From Chitinophaga agrisoli (GTDB lineage: Bacteria; Bacteroidota; Bacteroidia; Chitinophagales; Chitinophagaceae): a stretch of DNA of 64,000 bases. Below the pieces are notes generated by a model. That model made no database searches. It was not told the DNA's origin and was given only the letters and a program-made list of their open reading frames with translations. Shown piece after piece: positions 17,279 to 25,311 of this stretch. The first letter of the stretch is position 1; every line of letters begins with the position of its first letter. The stretch lies in NCBI RefSeq assembly GCF_008386695.1, contig NZ_VUOC01000002.1, positions 1,418,481 to 1,482,480 on the forward strand, given 5' to 3'. The translations under genes were made by a program, and so were the position numbers.

Positions 17279-19034
17279 ATTTTATTAGTAGATCGAACGG
17301 CAGGCGGGCCTGTATTTCGCCTTCCATTTCCTGCAGGCGTTTGATCTGCTGGTAAATGCTGTAATTGGCGCCCAGTTCCTTTTTAACGTAGCTGGCGCTG
17401 GCATCGCTGCCAAAAGTCTTCATCAGCTTTTCCAGCGGCTCTTTCACCTCCGGGTACTCCCGCAGGCGGTAAGAGGATACTTTGGCCATTTTGGCGGCGC
17501 AGGCCACCGCTTCGTTCAGGCCGCCGATCCGGTCTACCAGGCCTAACTGTTTGGCCTGTACGCCACTCCATACACGGCCCTGGGCTATGCTGTCCACCAC
17601 GGCTGCCTGCAGCTTACGGCCGGCTATCACCCTGGATTTAAAGGTGCTGTAAATGCTGTCTATCGCTTTTTGTATAAACTGGCGCTCCGTTTCCGTCATA
17701 GGGCGGGTAGCGGAGCCCAGATCTGCGTACTGGGCCGTTTTTACCCCGTCAAAGGTAACGCCCAGCTTATTTTTGAAGAAGTTCTGCAGGTTGGCCATCA
17801 TGGCAAACACGCCAATGGAACCAGTGAGGGTATTGGGCTGTGCAAAGATGGTATCCGCCATGCAGGAGATATAGTACCCGCCGCTGGCCGCATAATCACC
17901 CATGGATACCACTACCGGTTTGGCCTTTTTAGCCAGCTCCAGTTCGCGCCAGATGGATTCTGAAGCCAGGGCGCTGCCGCCGGGGGAGTTCACCCGGAAT
18001 ACGATGGCTTTGATGCTTTTATCTTCGCGCAGTTTGCGGATCTCTTTGATATAGTCCTCGCTGGCGATGATCACATCTTCATTGCCGGATTTGCTCACGA
18101 TAGAGCCCTGGGCATAGAGTACGGCTATCTTGCTATCACCGGAGGTAGATTTATAATCTGCTCCGCTCTCATATTTGGTGAGGGATACAAAGTTGATATC
18201 GTCGCCTTTTTCCAGGTTCAGCTGTTTGCGCAGCTCATCCATCACCTGGTCGTCATACCGCAGGCCGTCTACCAGCTTTAGGTTCACTGCATCGTGGGCG
18301 TTCTGGATCAGTCCTTCGTTGGCGTAGCGGTACAGAGTGGCGGTATCCAGGTTACGGCTTTTGCCGATGTTAGCCAGGTAGTGGCCATACAGATCGCTCA
18401 GGTAAGCGCGGGTCTGGATGCGGTTAGCCTCCGTCATCTGTGTTTCGCGGAAAGGCTCCGTAGCGCTTTTAAAGCGGCCATCGTAAAAGATCTGAGGCTG
18501 GATCTCCAGCTTTTCCAGGGTGCCTTTCAGGAACATGATGGTAGTGGAGAAGCCTTGAAAATCCACGCCACCTTGCGGGTGCAGGAAGATCTTATTGGCG
18601 GTGGAGGCCAGGTAATAAGCCTGCTGGCTCATCCCCTCCCCATAAGCATATACGAATTTACCGGATTTGCGGAATTGCAGCAAGGCGTTGCGCAGCTCTT
18701 CGCTGGTGGCAAAGCCATTAGGATTACCGTCTGTTTTAAGATAGATCCCCTTAATATTATCGTCCTTGGCGGCATGCTCGATCATACGCACGGCGTCGTA
18801 TAAGCCGGGCGTTTCACTGGCGTCCCTTTGCAGCAGGGCGCCTATCGGGTTGTTTGTTTTCTGTTCACCGTAAGGCTGACTGGTTTCCAGCACCAGCACG
18901 CTGTTTGGGTCGATCACTACTTTTTCAGGGGCCAGGGCCTTGCCTATCATCGCCAGCATAACGATGATGCTGATAACCCCAAAAACTATTAATGCCAGCA
19001 GGGATGCAAAGAAGATCTTGAAGAAGTTACGCAT
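17277..19034 (-). CDS. sppA: signal peptide peptidase SppA, 67K type
   Basis: A 585-aa membrane serine protease that degrades cleaved signal peptides. One N-terminal membrane anchor (about residues 7-31) is followed by two tandem ClpP-like domains. The catalytic dyad is split as in E. coli: Lys189 in GRFKSATEPF (Lys209 there) and Ser384 in GDYAASGGYYIS (Ser409 there). The oxyanion region VNSPGGSALAS is at 348-357. The length matches the long form of the family. Confidence 0.95.
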   Translation of the reverse strand: MRNFFKIFFASLLALIVFGVISIIVMLAMIGKALAPEKVVIDPNSVLVLETSQPYGEQKTNNPIGALLQRDASETPGLYDAVRMIEHAAKDDNIKGIYLKTDGNPNGFATSEELRNALLQFRKSGKFVYAYGEGMSQQAYYLASTANKIFLHPQGGVDFQGFSTTIMFLKGTLEKLEIQPQIFYDGRFKSATEPFRETQMTEANRIQTRAYLSDLYGHYLANIGKSRNLDTATLYRYANEGLIQNAHDAVNLKLVDGLRYDDQVMDELRKQLNLEKGDDINFVSLTKYESGADYKSTSGDSKIAVLYAQGSIVSKSGNEDVIIASEDYIKEIRKLREDKSIKAIVFRVNSPGGSALASESIWRELELAKKAKPVVVSMGDYAASGGYYISCMADTIFAQPNTLTGSIGVFAMMANLQNFFKNKLGVTFDGVKTAQYADLGSATRPMTETERQFIQKAIDSIYSTFKSRVIAGRKLQAAVVDSIAQGRVWSGVQAKQLGLVDRIGGLNEAVACAAKMAKVSSYRLREYPEVKEPLEKLMKTFGSDASASYVKKELGANYSIYQQIKRLQEMEGEIQARLPFDLLIK

Positions 19035-19128
19035 ATGAATCAGATTGGTTGTGCTGTCTTTAGTTGCAGCTTGTTAAATTGTCCAGTAACCAATCACAAC
19101 TGTTTTTTTCAAAAATAAGGAATATGGC

Positions 19129-19136
19129 TACTTTTG
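19129..19136 (+). promoter_or_regulatory. -7 box for folK
   Basis: TACTTTTG matches TAnnTTTG and ends 15 bases before the ATG at 19152, implying a very short leader. Confidence 0.5.
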
Positions 19137-19151
19137 CGCCGATAAATATAC

Positions 19152-19634
19152 ATGAATACTGCAATATTACTTATAGGTGGCAATTTAGGGAACCGGACAG
19201 CTCATTTGCAGCAGGCGGTACAGCTGATAGATCAACAAGCTGGCCAGGTAACAAAGGTTTCTGCCTTGTACGAAACAGCGCCCTGGGGCAATGTGCAACA
19301 ACCGGATTACCTGAACCAGGCATTGCAGATAACCACTCCGCTGGAGCCACTTGCCCTGTTACATGCCGTGATGGAGATAGAACGCGCTATTGGCCGTATA
19401 CGGCAGGAAAAATGGGGCGCCCGTGTAATAGACATTGATATCATCTTCTATAACGATGCGATCGTATCCGTGCCGGAGCTGAAGCTGCCGCATCCGCGCA
19501 TGCAATACCGCCGGTTTGTGCTGGCGCCGCTGAACGAGATAGCGCCGGACTGGATACACCCTGTGTTGCAGCAACCGGTGAGCGCGCTGCTGGAAGCGTG
19601 TAAGGATGATCTGCCGGCGAATAAAATTAATTGA
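19152..19634 (+). CDS. folK: 2-amino-4-hydroxy-6-hydroxymethyldihydropteridine diphosphokinase
   Basis: A 160-aa HPPK that transfers pyrophosphate from ATP to 6-hydroxymethyl-dihydropterin in folate synthesis. Diagnostic motifs are GGNLGNR near residue 8, ETAPWGNVQQPDYLNQ, the RxxKWGARVIDIDI block with the two metal-binding Asp residues, and the PHPRMQYRRFVLAPLNEI signature. Length is normal. It is followed by a deoxynucleoside kinase on the same strand, separated by the long inverted repeat. Confidence 0.96.
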   Translation: MNTAILLIGGNLGNRTAHLQQAVQLIDQQAGQVTKVSALYETAPWGNVQQPDYLNQALQITTPLEPLALLHAVMEIERAIGRIRQEKWGARVIDIDIIFYNDAIVSVPELKLPHPRMQYRRFVLAPLNEIAPDWIHPVLQQPVSALLEACKDDLPANKIN

Positions 19635-19737
19635 TGTGCTAATGTGCTGATATGCTAATGTGCTGATGGAATAGACAGCCTGGCAATTCAGCACACTAAA
19701 CACATTAGCACATTAGCATATCAGCACATTAGCACAT
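19634..19737. repeat. perfect 31-bp inverted repeat of TGTGCTAAT/TGCTGATAT words
   Basis: Bases 19634-19664 are exactly inverted at 19707-19737; the 42-base centre carries a degenerate continuation (GTGCTGAT, then CAGCACACTAAACAC). Each arm is itself three to four copies of a 7-9-base word ATGTGCTA / ATGTGCTG / ATATGCTA. It starts at the last base of the folK stop and ends 8 bases before the next start codon. There is no T run, so it is not a textbook terminator, though the transcript would fold into a very stable stem. Confidence 0.95.
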
Positions 19738-19745
19738 TAAAACCC

Positions 19746-20384
19746 ATGAATTACCGGTTCATTACCATAGAAGGCAATATTGGCGCTGGCAAAACCACGC
19801 TGGCCAATATGCTGGCGCGTCATTATCATGCTAAACTTATCCTGGAAGAGTTTGCGGACAATCCTTTTTTGCCTAAATTCTATGAGAAGCCCCGGCAGTA
19901 TGCTTTTCCACTGGAGCTGTTCTTTATGGCGGAACGTTATAAACAGTTGAAGGATATGCTGCAAACGCAAGACCTTTTCAGCGATGTGGTCATATCCGAT
20001 TACCTGTTTATCAAAAGCCTGCTGTTTGCGCGCATTAACCTGGCGGAGGATGAATATAACCTGTACCAGAAACTGTTTGAGATCATTAATCCCCAGCTGG
20101 TGCAGCCGGACCTGCTGATTTTCCTGAATGCCCCGGTAAGCCGCCTGCAGCAGAACATCAGGAAACGCAACCGTTCCTACGAGCAGCAGATCGAGGATGA
20201 ATACCTGTTGAAAGTACAGCAGATGTACACCCAATACCTGAAACAACATGCCGTACGCACGTTGATGATAGATACCACACAAATTGATTTTCTGGCCAAC
20301 CCGGGTCATTTTACGCTGATCTTACAGGCCCTGGAGAAAGAATATGCGCCTGGCATCCATTACCTGGAGGCCAACGGGCAGTAA
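19746..20384 (+). CDS. deoxynucleoside kinase
   Basis: A 212-aa P-loop kinase of the dNK/dGK-dAK type that phosphorylates deoxynucleosides for salvage. Walker A is GNIGAGKTT at residues 8-16. The acidic strand VVISDYLFIKSLLFA follows where the family has a catalytic Glu/Asp-Arg motif. The lid region RKRNRSYEQQI holds Arg residues. Specificity (dA, dG or dC) cannot be told by eye. The transcript would begin in or before the large palindrome behind folK. Confidence 0.9.
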   Translation: MNYRFITIEGNIGAGKTTLANMLARHYHAKLILEEFADNPFLPKFYEKPRQYAFPLELFFMAERYKQLKDMLQTQDLFSDVVISDYLFIKSLLFARINLAEDEYNLYQKLFEIINPQLVQPDLLIFLNAPVSRLQQNIRKRNRSYEQQIEDEYLLKVQQMYTQYLKQHAVRTLMIDTTQIDFLANPGHFTLILQALEKEYAPGIHYLEANGQ

Positions 20385-20617
20385 CCCATTTACGCGATGC
20401 GGTGAGCAGCGGGCATTTCCCATGATATAAAGATTCTCTATGCGAGGATAAATATTATTGTTTAGCTCTATATCGCAAAGACCATTACTTTTGTTCTACA
20501 GTTGAACAGTGAGGAAAGAGATGATCCCTGAGAACGGCATTTGGAAAAGGATTAATAGATAGCACGGACTTAGAAGCACGAGGGAATTACGACAAAATCT
20601 TTTGCCAGCGTTAGGGT
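20385..20617. other. non-coding stretch with a promoter-like box; possible small RNA
   Basis: This stretch of a 399-base gap has no credible reading frame. A TAnnTTTG box (TACTTTTG, 20486-20493) would start a rightward transcript near 20500, into sequence with no gene until the minus-strand gene at 20784. I could not match it to 6S, tmRNA, SRP RNA or RNase P by eye. The rest of the gap is the long inverted repeat at 20618-20779. Confidence 0.3.
20486..20493 (+). promoter_or_regulatory. orphan -7 box TACTTTTG
   Basis: An exact TAnnTTTG match pointing away from any annotated start. A TTG lies 25 bases upstream, slightly further than usual. Confidence 0.35.
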
Positions 20618-20779
20618 ATTACGAATTATTAGTTACCAATTACAGCGGCGCTTCCGTAAGGCAGCAACCGCAGGTCTTGATGGGCAATGGGATATAGAAC
20701 CATTAGCAATAGCCAATAAGGTGAACAATGAAAAAACGGCTTGCCTATCATTTGTAATTTGTAATTGATAATTCGTAAT
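20618..20779. repeat. 27-bp imperfect inverted repeat, ATTCGTAATT words
   Basis: Bases 20618-20644 are inverted at 20753-20779 with about four mismatches over 27 positions and a 108-base loop. Both arms are built of GTAATT/TTACGAATT words. The right arm ends 4 bases from the stop of the flavoprotein gene and runs into seven A/T pairs, so it could end that transcript. The same ATTCGTAATT word reappears just upstream of that gene's start. Confidence 0.8.
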
Positions 20780-20783
20780 TTTT

Positions 20784-22019
20784 TTATGCCTCCTCCTGTG
20801 CGGCAATGCTGCTGGCGGCAATGAAACCGCTGGTCCAGGCATGCTGAAAGTTAAAGCCCCCCGTTATCCCATCCACATCCATCACCTCTCCCGCAAAATA
20901 CAGGCGCCGCGCCAGTTTGCTCTCCATGGTGGAGGGATTGATCTCCGTTAACCGGATACCGCCGCAGGTCACAAATTCCTCTTTAAACGTTGTTTTTCCC
21001 TGTACGGGTAATTCCATGGCGGCCAGGTTTTTCACCAGCTGCTGCTGCGCTTTGGCAGGCATATCCGCCCAGCGGGTGGCGTCTGTGATGCCGGACTGCA
21101 GCAGCAGGAACTGCCACAGGCGCTGCGGCAGCTCAAAGGGGTTTTTATTGAACATTTTCTGCGGGCCTAATGAAAAGCGCAGTGCCTGCAGCTCTTCACG
21201 CAGGGTATTTTCATTAAAAGCGGGCGTCCAATTTATAAGGGCGGTGAAGCGGTACTGCAGCTGCTGCAGATCGCGGGCGCCCCAGGCGGAAAGGCGCAAT
21301 ACGGCCGGGCCGCTCATACCCCAGTGGGTAATAAGCACGGGGCCCTGCTCCTGCAGTTTAGCGCCGGCCACCTTTACATGGGCCAGGGGCACGCTTACCC
21401 CCATCAGGGCGGTAATGGCATGGCCGGGCGTATTTAAGGTGAACAGGGAGGGCGCAGGCGCTTCTACCTGGTGGCCGGTAGCTTTTAACCAGGCAAATTT
21501 ATCTGCCTGGGCATACCCGCCGGCAGCTACGCAGAGGTAATCTGCCTGCAGGGGCGGGCCTTGCTGGAGGGTTAGCTGCCAGCGGCCGTTTTCCTGTTGC
21601 TGTATAGCCGTAACATCCTGGTGCAGGGCCACTTTTACCTTGTACTGGTCCGCCTCCCGCAGCAGGCAGTCGATAATGGACTGGGAACTGTCTGTAACGG
21701 GGAACATACGCCCGTCTGCCTCTGTTTTCAGCATTACGCCCCTATCGGCAAACCATTGAATGGTATCCGGCACAAAGAAGCGGCCAAACGCCTTTTTTAC
21801 AAAGTGCTGGCCACGTGGGTAGTGTTTGGACATGTAGGGGATATCAGGGGCAGCATGCGTAACATTACAGCGCCCGCCGCCGGATACCTTTACTTTAGAT
21901 AACAGTTTACCCGTCTTTTCCAGCAGCAGTACCTCCAGCTGTGGGCACAGACGGGCTGCATTCACGGCGCAGAAAAAACCTGCCGCGCCGCCACCGATAA
22001 CGATGAGTCTTTTTTTCAT
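20784..22019 (-). CDS. HI0933/BaiN-type NAD(P)/FAD-dependent oxidoreductase
   Basis: A 411-aa flavoprotein of the HI0933 (YhiN/BaiN) family. The dinucleotide motif GGGAAG is at residues 9-14 and the family block KVKVSGGGRCNVTH follows at about 43-56. The C-terminus has VTCGGIRLTEINPSTMESK and the FAD-closing GxxNFQHAWTSGFIA. The frame is open to 22058, but those 13 codons are made of the intergenic GTAATT repeat, so MKKRLIVIGGG at 22019 is the start. Physiological substrate is unknown in most members; some relatives act on bile acids. Confidence 0.92.
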   Translation of the reverse strand: MKKRLIVIGGGAAGFFCAVNAARLCPQLEVLLLEKTGKLLSKVKVSGGGRCNVTHAAPDIPYMSKHYPRGQHFVKKAFGRFFVPDTIQWFADRGVMLKTEADGRMFPVTDSSQSIIDCLLREADQYKVKVALHQDVTAIQQQENGRWQLTLQQGPPLQADYLCVAAGGYAQADKFAWLKATGHQVEAPAPSLFTLNTPGHAITALMGVSVPLAHVKVAGAKLQEQGPVLITHWGMSGPAVLRLSAWGARDLQQLQYRFTALINWTPAFNENTLREELQALRFSLGPQKMFNKNPFELPQRLWQFLLLQSGITDATRWADMPAKAQQQLVKNLAAMELPVQGKTTFKEEFVTCGGIRLTEINPSTMESKLARRLYFAGEVMDVDGITGGFNFQHAWTSGFIAASSIAAQEEA

Positions 22020-22034
22020 ATCCGCCGCTCCTTC

Positions 22035-22066
22035 CATTCGTAATCCGTAATTGGTCATTCGTAATT
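22035..22066. repeat. ATTCGTAAT/CCGTAATT word array
   Basis: ATTCGTAAT, CCGTAATTGG and ATTCGTAATT follow each other just upstream of the flavoprotein start codon. The word and its orientation are the same as in the right arm of the inverted repeat at the other end of that gene. Confidence 0.6.
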
Positions 22067-22196
22067 ATTTCCCTTGCCTTAAAATTTTCTTAAAATAGTT
22101 TAGCTGCCTGCAATAATAGCTAAAGCTATTGTATTCTTATATTCTATAACCTATATAGCATATTTTTTGCTATTATCGCATTTTAAATTTCTTTGC

Positions 22197-24656
22197 ATGC
22201 AACACCTACGCGCCGTTTTGAAGCAGTTGCGTTTGCAGTGGTGGCTCCCTGCCTTTACGATAATGCTGATCAGTGCTTTTGCCCTTTTGCCTGCTGACGA
22301 TTGGACTGACCGGGTGGTAGAAGCCCTGGACGAATTTGCTAACCGTTACCCACAGGAAAAAGTATACCTGCACCTTGACAAGGACTATTATGCCTCCGGA
22401 GAGACCATCTGGTTCAAGGCCTATATTACCCTGCAAGGCCTGCCCGATACCCGTGCGACCAACCTTTATGTAGAACTGGCAGACCGCAGCGGCGCCATTG
22501 TACAGAAGAAATTGTTTGCGGCCGGTAATGCCGGCGCGCCGGGTAACCTGGATCTGCCGGAAACGCTGAAACCCGGTATGTACCAGCTGCGGGCCTATAC
22601 TTCCTGGATGCTGAACTTTGACCAGGCATTCCTTTATTCCCGCACCATCGAGATCTTTGACCCGCAGAAGCGGAATAACCCGCCCACCCGCGACAGCGTT
22701 AGCTCCACCGCGTTTTCCGTACAGTTTTTCCCGGAAGGCGGCGATATGATCATTGGGCAGAATAATATAGTAGCTTTTAAAGCCATTGACCAAAGCGGTT
22801 ATCCTATAGGCGTTAGCGGTATAATAAAGGACAGCAAGGGCCAGAAAGTGGCCGCTATAGAAACCCTGCATGACGGTATGGGCCAGTTTGAGCTGATGCC
22901 CGCCAAAGCCGGCGAAACCTATAGCGCAGTCATAAAAGCCGCCAATGGACAGGAGAAAAGCATTGCCCTGCCGGCCGTAAAGACCACCGGCGCGGGCTTG
23001 AAAGTATATAACCGCGGGGCCCGCGTATTTTACCAGGCGATGGTAGCCAACCCGGCAGATACTGCTTATGATGAACTGCTGCTGATTGGCCAGATCAACC
23101 AGCAGCTGGTATATAAAGCGCCGTTAAAGGTGTCTGAAGGCCGTATCAGCGGTTTTGTGCCTACGGCATCCATGCCATCCAGTATTATGCAGCTGACCCT
23201 CTTCAGCAAAAGCGGCCAGCCGCTGTCTGAAAGGCTGGTATTCATCAGCAAACCGGACCGTCTGCCCCTGGCCTTACCGGATGACGCCTCCATTGATACG
23301 GAAGAACGCGGCAAAAATACCGTGGTGCTGAAAGTGCCGGACAGCCTGCAATCCATCCTGTCCGTAGCCGTTACGGACGCAGACCTGGTGGTAAAGGACC
23401 CGGATCAGAACACCATCGTATCCAACCTGCTGCTTACCTCTGACATGAAAGGATATATCCATAATCCGGCCTGGTACTTCACAGATACCTCCAAACTGGC
23501 CACGCAGGCCCTGGACCTGGTGATGATGACCAATGGCTGGCGGCGTTTCAGCTGGGAGAAGATCCTGAACAAACAGTTCCCTGATACCCGTTATCCCTAT
23601 GAGCAGGGCATTTTGCTGAAAGGCACCGCCTTTACCAATAACGGCCGTTACCAGCTGGCAAACGGTAAAGTGGACTTCATCATTAAACAGATGACTGACA
23701 GCAGCACCATGATCGCCTCTGCCCCTACCAACAGCATGGGTGAATTTACCCTGCAGAACATGGTATTTGCAGATACCGCCCTGATCTACTACCAGGGCAA
23801 TGATGCGCAAAAACGCTGGAAAGACGTTACTGTGAAGTTCAATACCCATTTCTTTGAGAATACGGCATCGGTAGCGGGGCCTTTCCCCTTCCGTATACCG
23901 CCGGCCATCGATAATAATACGCTGAAAGCTTACCTGACCACCGCTTTTGACGCTAACAGGGTGAACCGGTCCATCAATAGCCGCACCATTTTCCTGAAGG
24001 AAGTGAACATCAGCGAGCGGAAAGTGACCAAGGAAGAGTCTATGGATAAGAAGTACGCCAGCGGCTTGTTTTCCGGCGGCGATGGGTACTCCTTTGACAT
24101 GACCAAGGAAAATGCCAGCTATATGAACGTTTTCCAGTACCTGCAGTCAAGGGTAGCCGGTTTGCAGATCACCGGGGACCTGAACAATCCTTCCCTCTCC
24201 TGGCGCGGCGGAAGCCCTTCCCTGTACCTGAATGAGATGCCGGTGGATGTATCCATGATCAGCAGCCTGCCTGTAACGGATATTGCGCTGGTGAAAGTAT
24301 TCCGCCCGCCGTTCATGGGCGGTATTGGAGGCGGCGCGGGCGGCGCTATTGCGGTATATACCAAAAAAGGCGGCGAAGGCGGTGATAATACCGTACGCGG
24401 CTTTGAGATGTATAAGAAACCGGGCTATACCGTAGTGAAGGAATTCTACTCACCGGATTACGCGGTGCATAAAGAAGTGCATTCCCTGCCCGACAAAAGG
24501 ATGACCCTTTACTGGAACCCGAACCTGCCAATCGATACCAGCACCCATACTGCCAATATCGTTTTCTACAATAATGACTTCTCCAGGCATTTCCGTGTGG
24601 TGGTAGAAGGTATTGGCGCAGACGGGACGGTAGGCCGGGTAGAAAAAGTATACTAA
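22197..24656 (+). CDS. macroglobulin-like (MG2) protein with C-terminal TonB plug domain
   Basis: An 819-aa exported protein. A hydrophobic segment at about residues 17-36 acts as signal or anchor. The first part (EKVYLHLDKDYYASGETIWFK near 54, then LYVELADRSG and YQLRAYTSWMLN) is the MG2-type beta domain of alpha-2-macroglobulin-like proteins. Near residues 640-740 comes a TonB-receptor plug-like domain (LQSRVAGLQI, LYLNEMPVDVSMISSLPV, IGGGAGGAIAVYTKKG) with no barrel after it. This combination is known in Bacteroidota, but its function is not established. The frame is open ten codons further up from a TTG; the ATG at 22197 is preferred. Confidence 0.8.
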   Translation: MQHLRAVLKQLRLQWWLPAFTIMLISAFALLPADDWTDRVVEALDEFANRYPQEKVYLHLDKDYYASGETIWFKAYITLQGLPDTRATNLYVELADRSGAIVQKKLFAAGNAGAPGNLDLPETLKPGMYQLRAYTSWMLNFDQAFLYSRTIEIFDPQKRNNPPTRDSVSSTAFSVQFFPEGGDMIIGQNNIVAFKAIDQSGYPIGVSGIIKDSKGQKVAAIETLHDGMGQFELMPAKAGETYSAVIKAANGQEKSIALPAVKTTGAGLKVYNRGARVFYQAMVANPADTAYDELLLIGQINQQLVYKAPLKVSEGRISGFVPTASMPSSIMQLTLFSKSGQPLSERLVFISKPDRLPLALPDDASIDTEERGKNTVVLKVPDSLQSILSVAVTDADLVVKDPDQNTIVSNLLLTSDMKGYIHNPAWYFTDTSKLATQALDLVMMTNGWRRFSWEKILNKQFPDTRYPYEQGILLKGTAFTNNGRYQLANGKVDFIIKQMTDSSTMIASAPTNSMGEFTLQNMVFADTALIYYQGNDAQKRWKDVTVKFNTHFFENTASVAGPFPFRIPPAIDNNTLKAYLTTAFDANRVNRSINSRTIFLKEVNISERKVTKEESMDKKYASGLFSGGDGYSFDMTKENASYMNVFQYLQSRVAGLQITGDLNNPSLSWRGGSPSLYLNEMPVDVSMISSLPVTDIALVKVFRPPFMGGIGGGAGGAIAVYTKKGGEGGDNTVRGFEMYKKPGYTVVKEFYSPDYAVHKEVHSLPDKRMTLYWNPNLPIDTSTHTANIVFYNNDFSRHFRVVVEGIGADGTVGRVEKVY

Positions 24657-24680
24657 CCCCCGGGTATAAGTTGTTAGTCG

Positions 24681-24745
24681 TTAGTCGTTAGCCATTAGTA
24701 AAATCAGATACAATAAATATCTTTATACTAATGACTAACGACTAA
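24681..24745. repeat. 20-bp inverted repeat, TTAGTCGTTAGCCATTAG word
   Basis: Bases 24681-24700 are inverted at 24726-24745 with one mismatch that still allows a G-T pair; the 25-base loop can pair further. Extra TTAGTCG copies flank the left arm. It sits between the MG2/plug gene and the nucleotidase gene. The same 18-base word recurs at 28478-28495. Confidence 0.85.
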
Positions 24746-24757
24746 TTATTTTACGTT

Positions 24758-25294
24758 ATGACGAATCATGTGTTATCGATTGCCATAGATATGGACGAGA
24801 CCATTGCAGATCCGATCACCAAAGCCCGGGAATGGTATTACCGGGATTATGGTAAAGTATTCTCCGAAGAAGAGCTGTATGGCAAAACCCTTTCTGAAGC
24901 ATTACCCATTGATCATAAGGGCAAGATCCTGGAGTACCTGAACACGCCCGGCTTTTTCCGCGACCTGGCCGTATATCCGCATGCGCAGGAGGTGCTGGAA
25001 GAGCTGAACAAGAAATACAAGCTCTATATCGTATCTGCCGCTATGGAGTTTCCCCACTCCCTGAAGGATAAGTATGACTGGCTGATGGATAATTTTCCGT
25101 TCCTTACCTGGCGGCAGTTTTGCCTGTGCGGCGATAAGAGCCTGGTGCAGACAGACATCATGATAGACGATCTTATCCGTAACTTTACGCATTTTAAGGG
25201 TAAACCGTATCTGTTTACCGGCCATCATAACGTACATATACAAGGGTATGACCGTATCCTGAACTGGGAAGATGCGGCGGCCAAATTATTGTAA
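24758..25294 (+). CDS. 5'(3')-deoxyribonucleotidase
   Basis: A 178-aa HAD-fold phosphatase of the NT5C type, which removes phosphate from deoxynucleoside monophosphates. Motif I is DMDET (nucleophile Asp11, acid/base Asp13), motif II is IVSAAMEFPHS, and the late motif MIDDLIRNF gives the metal-binding Asp pair. It could act opposite to the deoxynucleoside kinase encoded 4 kb upstream in controlling dNTP pools, which is inference. The lipase gene follows with a gap of 17 bases, so they may be co-transcribed. Confidence 0.92.
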   Translation: MTNHVLSIAIDMDETIADPITKAREWYYRDYGKVFSEEELYGKTLSEALPIDHKGKILEYLNTPGFFRDLAVYPHAQEVLEELNKKYKLYIVSAAMEFPHSLKDKYDWLMDNFPFLTWRQFCLCGDKSLVQTDIMIDDLIRNFTHFKGKPYLFTGHHNVHIQGYDRILNWEDAAAKLL

Positions 25295-25311
25295 CCATTA
25301 TTGTGCAAGCT

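Noticed and set aside
14116-19737. Inverted repeats as ends of an insertion sequence
   Set aside because: No transposase or tyrosine/serine recombinase is encoded between them; the intervening genes (DUF2911, SRPBCC, ABC permease, sppA, folK) are ordinary chromosomal genes and no target-site duplication is evident.
20633-20842. 69-codon minus-strand frame
   Set aside because: It crosses the inverted repeat and the end of the flavoprotein gene and has no recognisable protein character.
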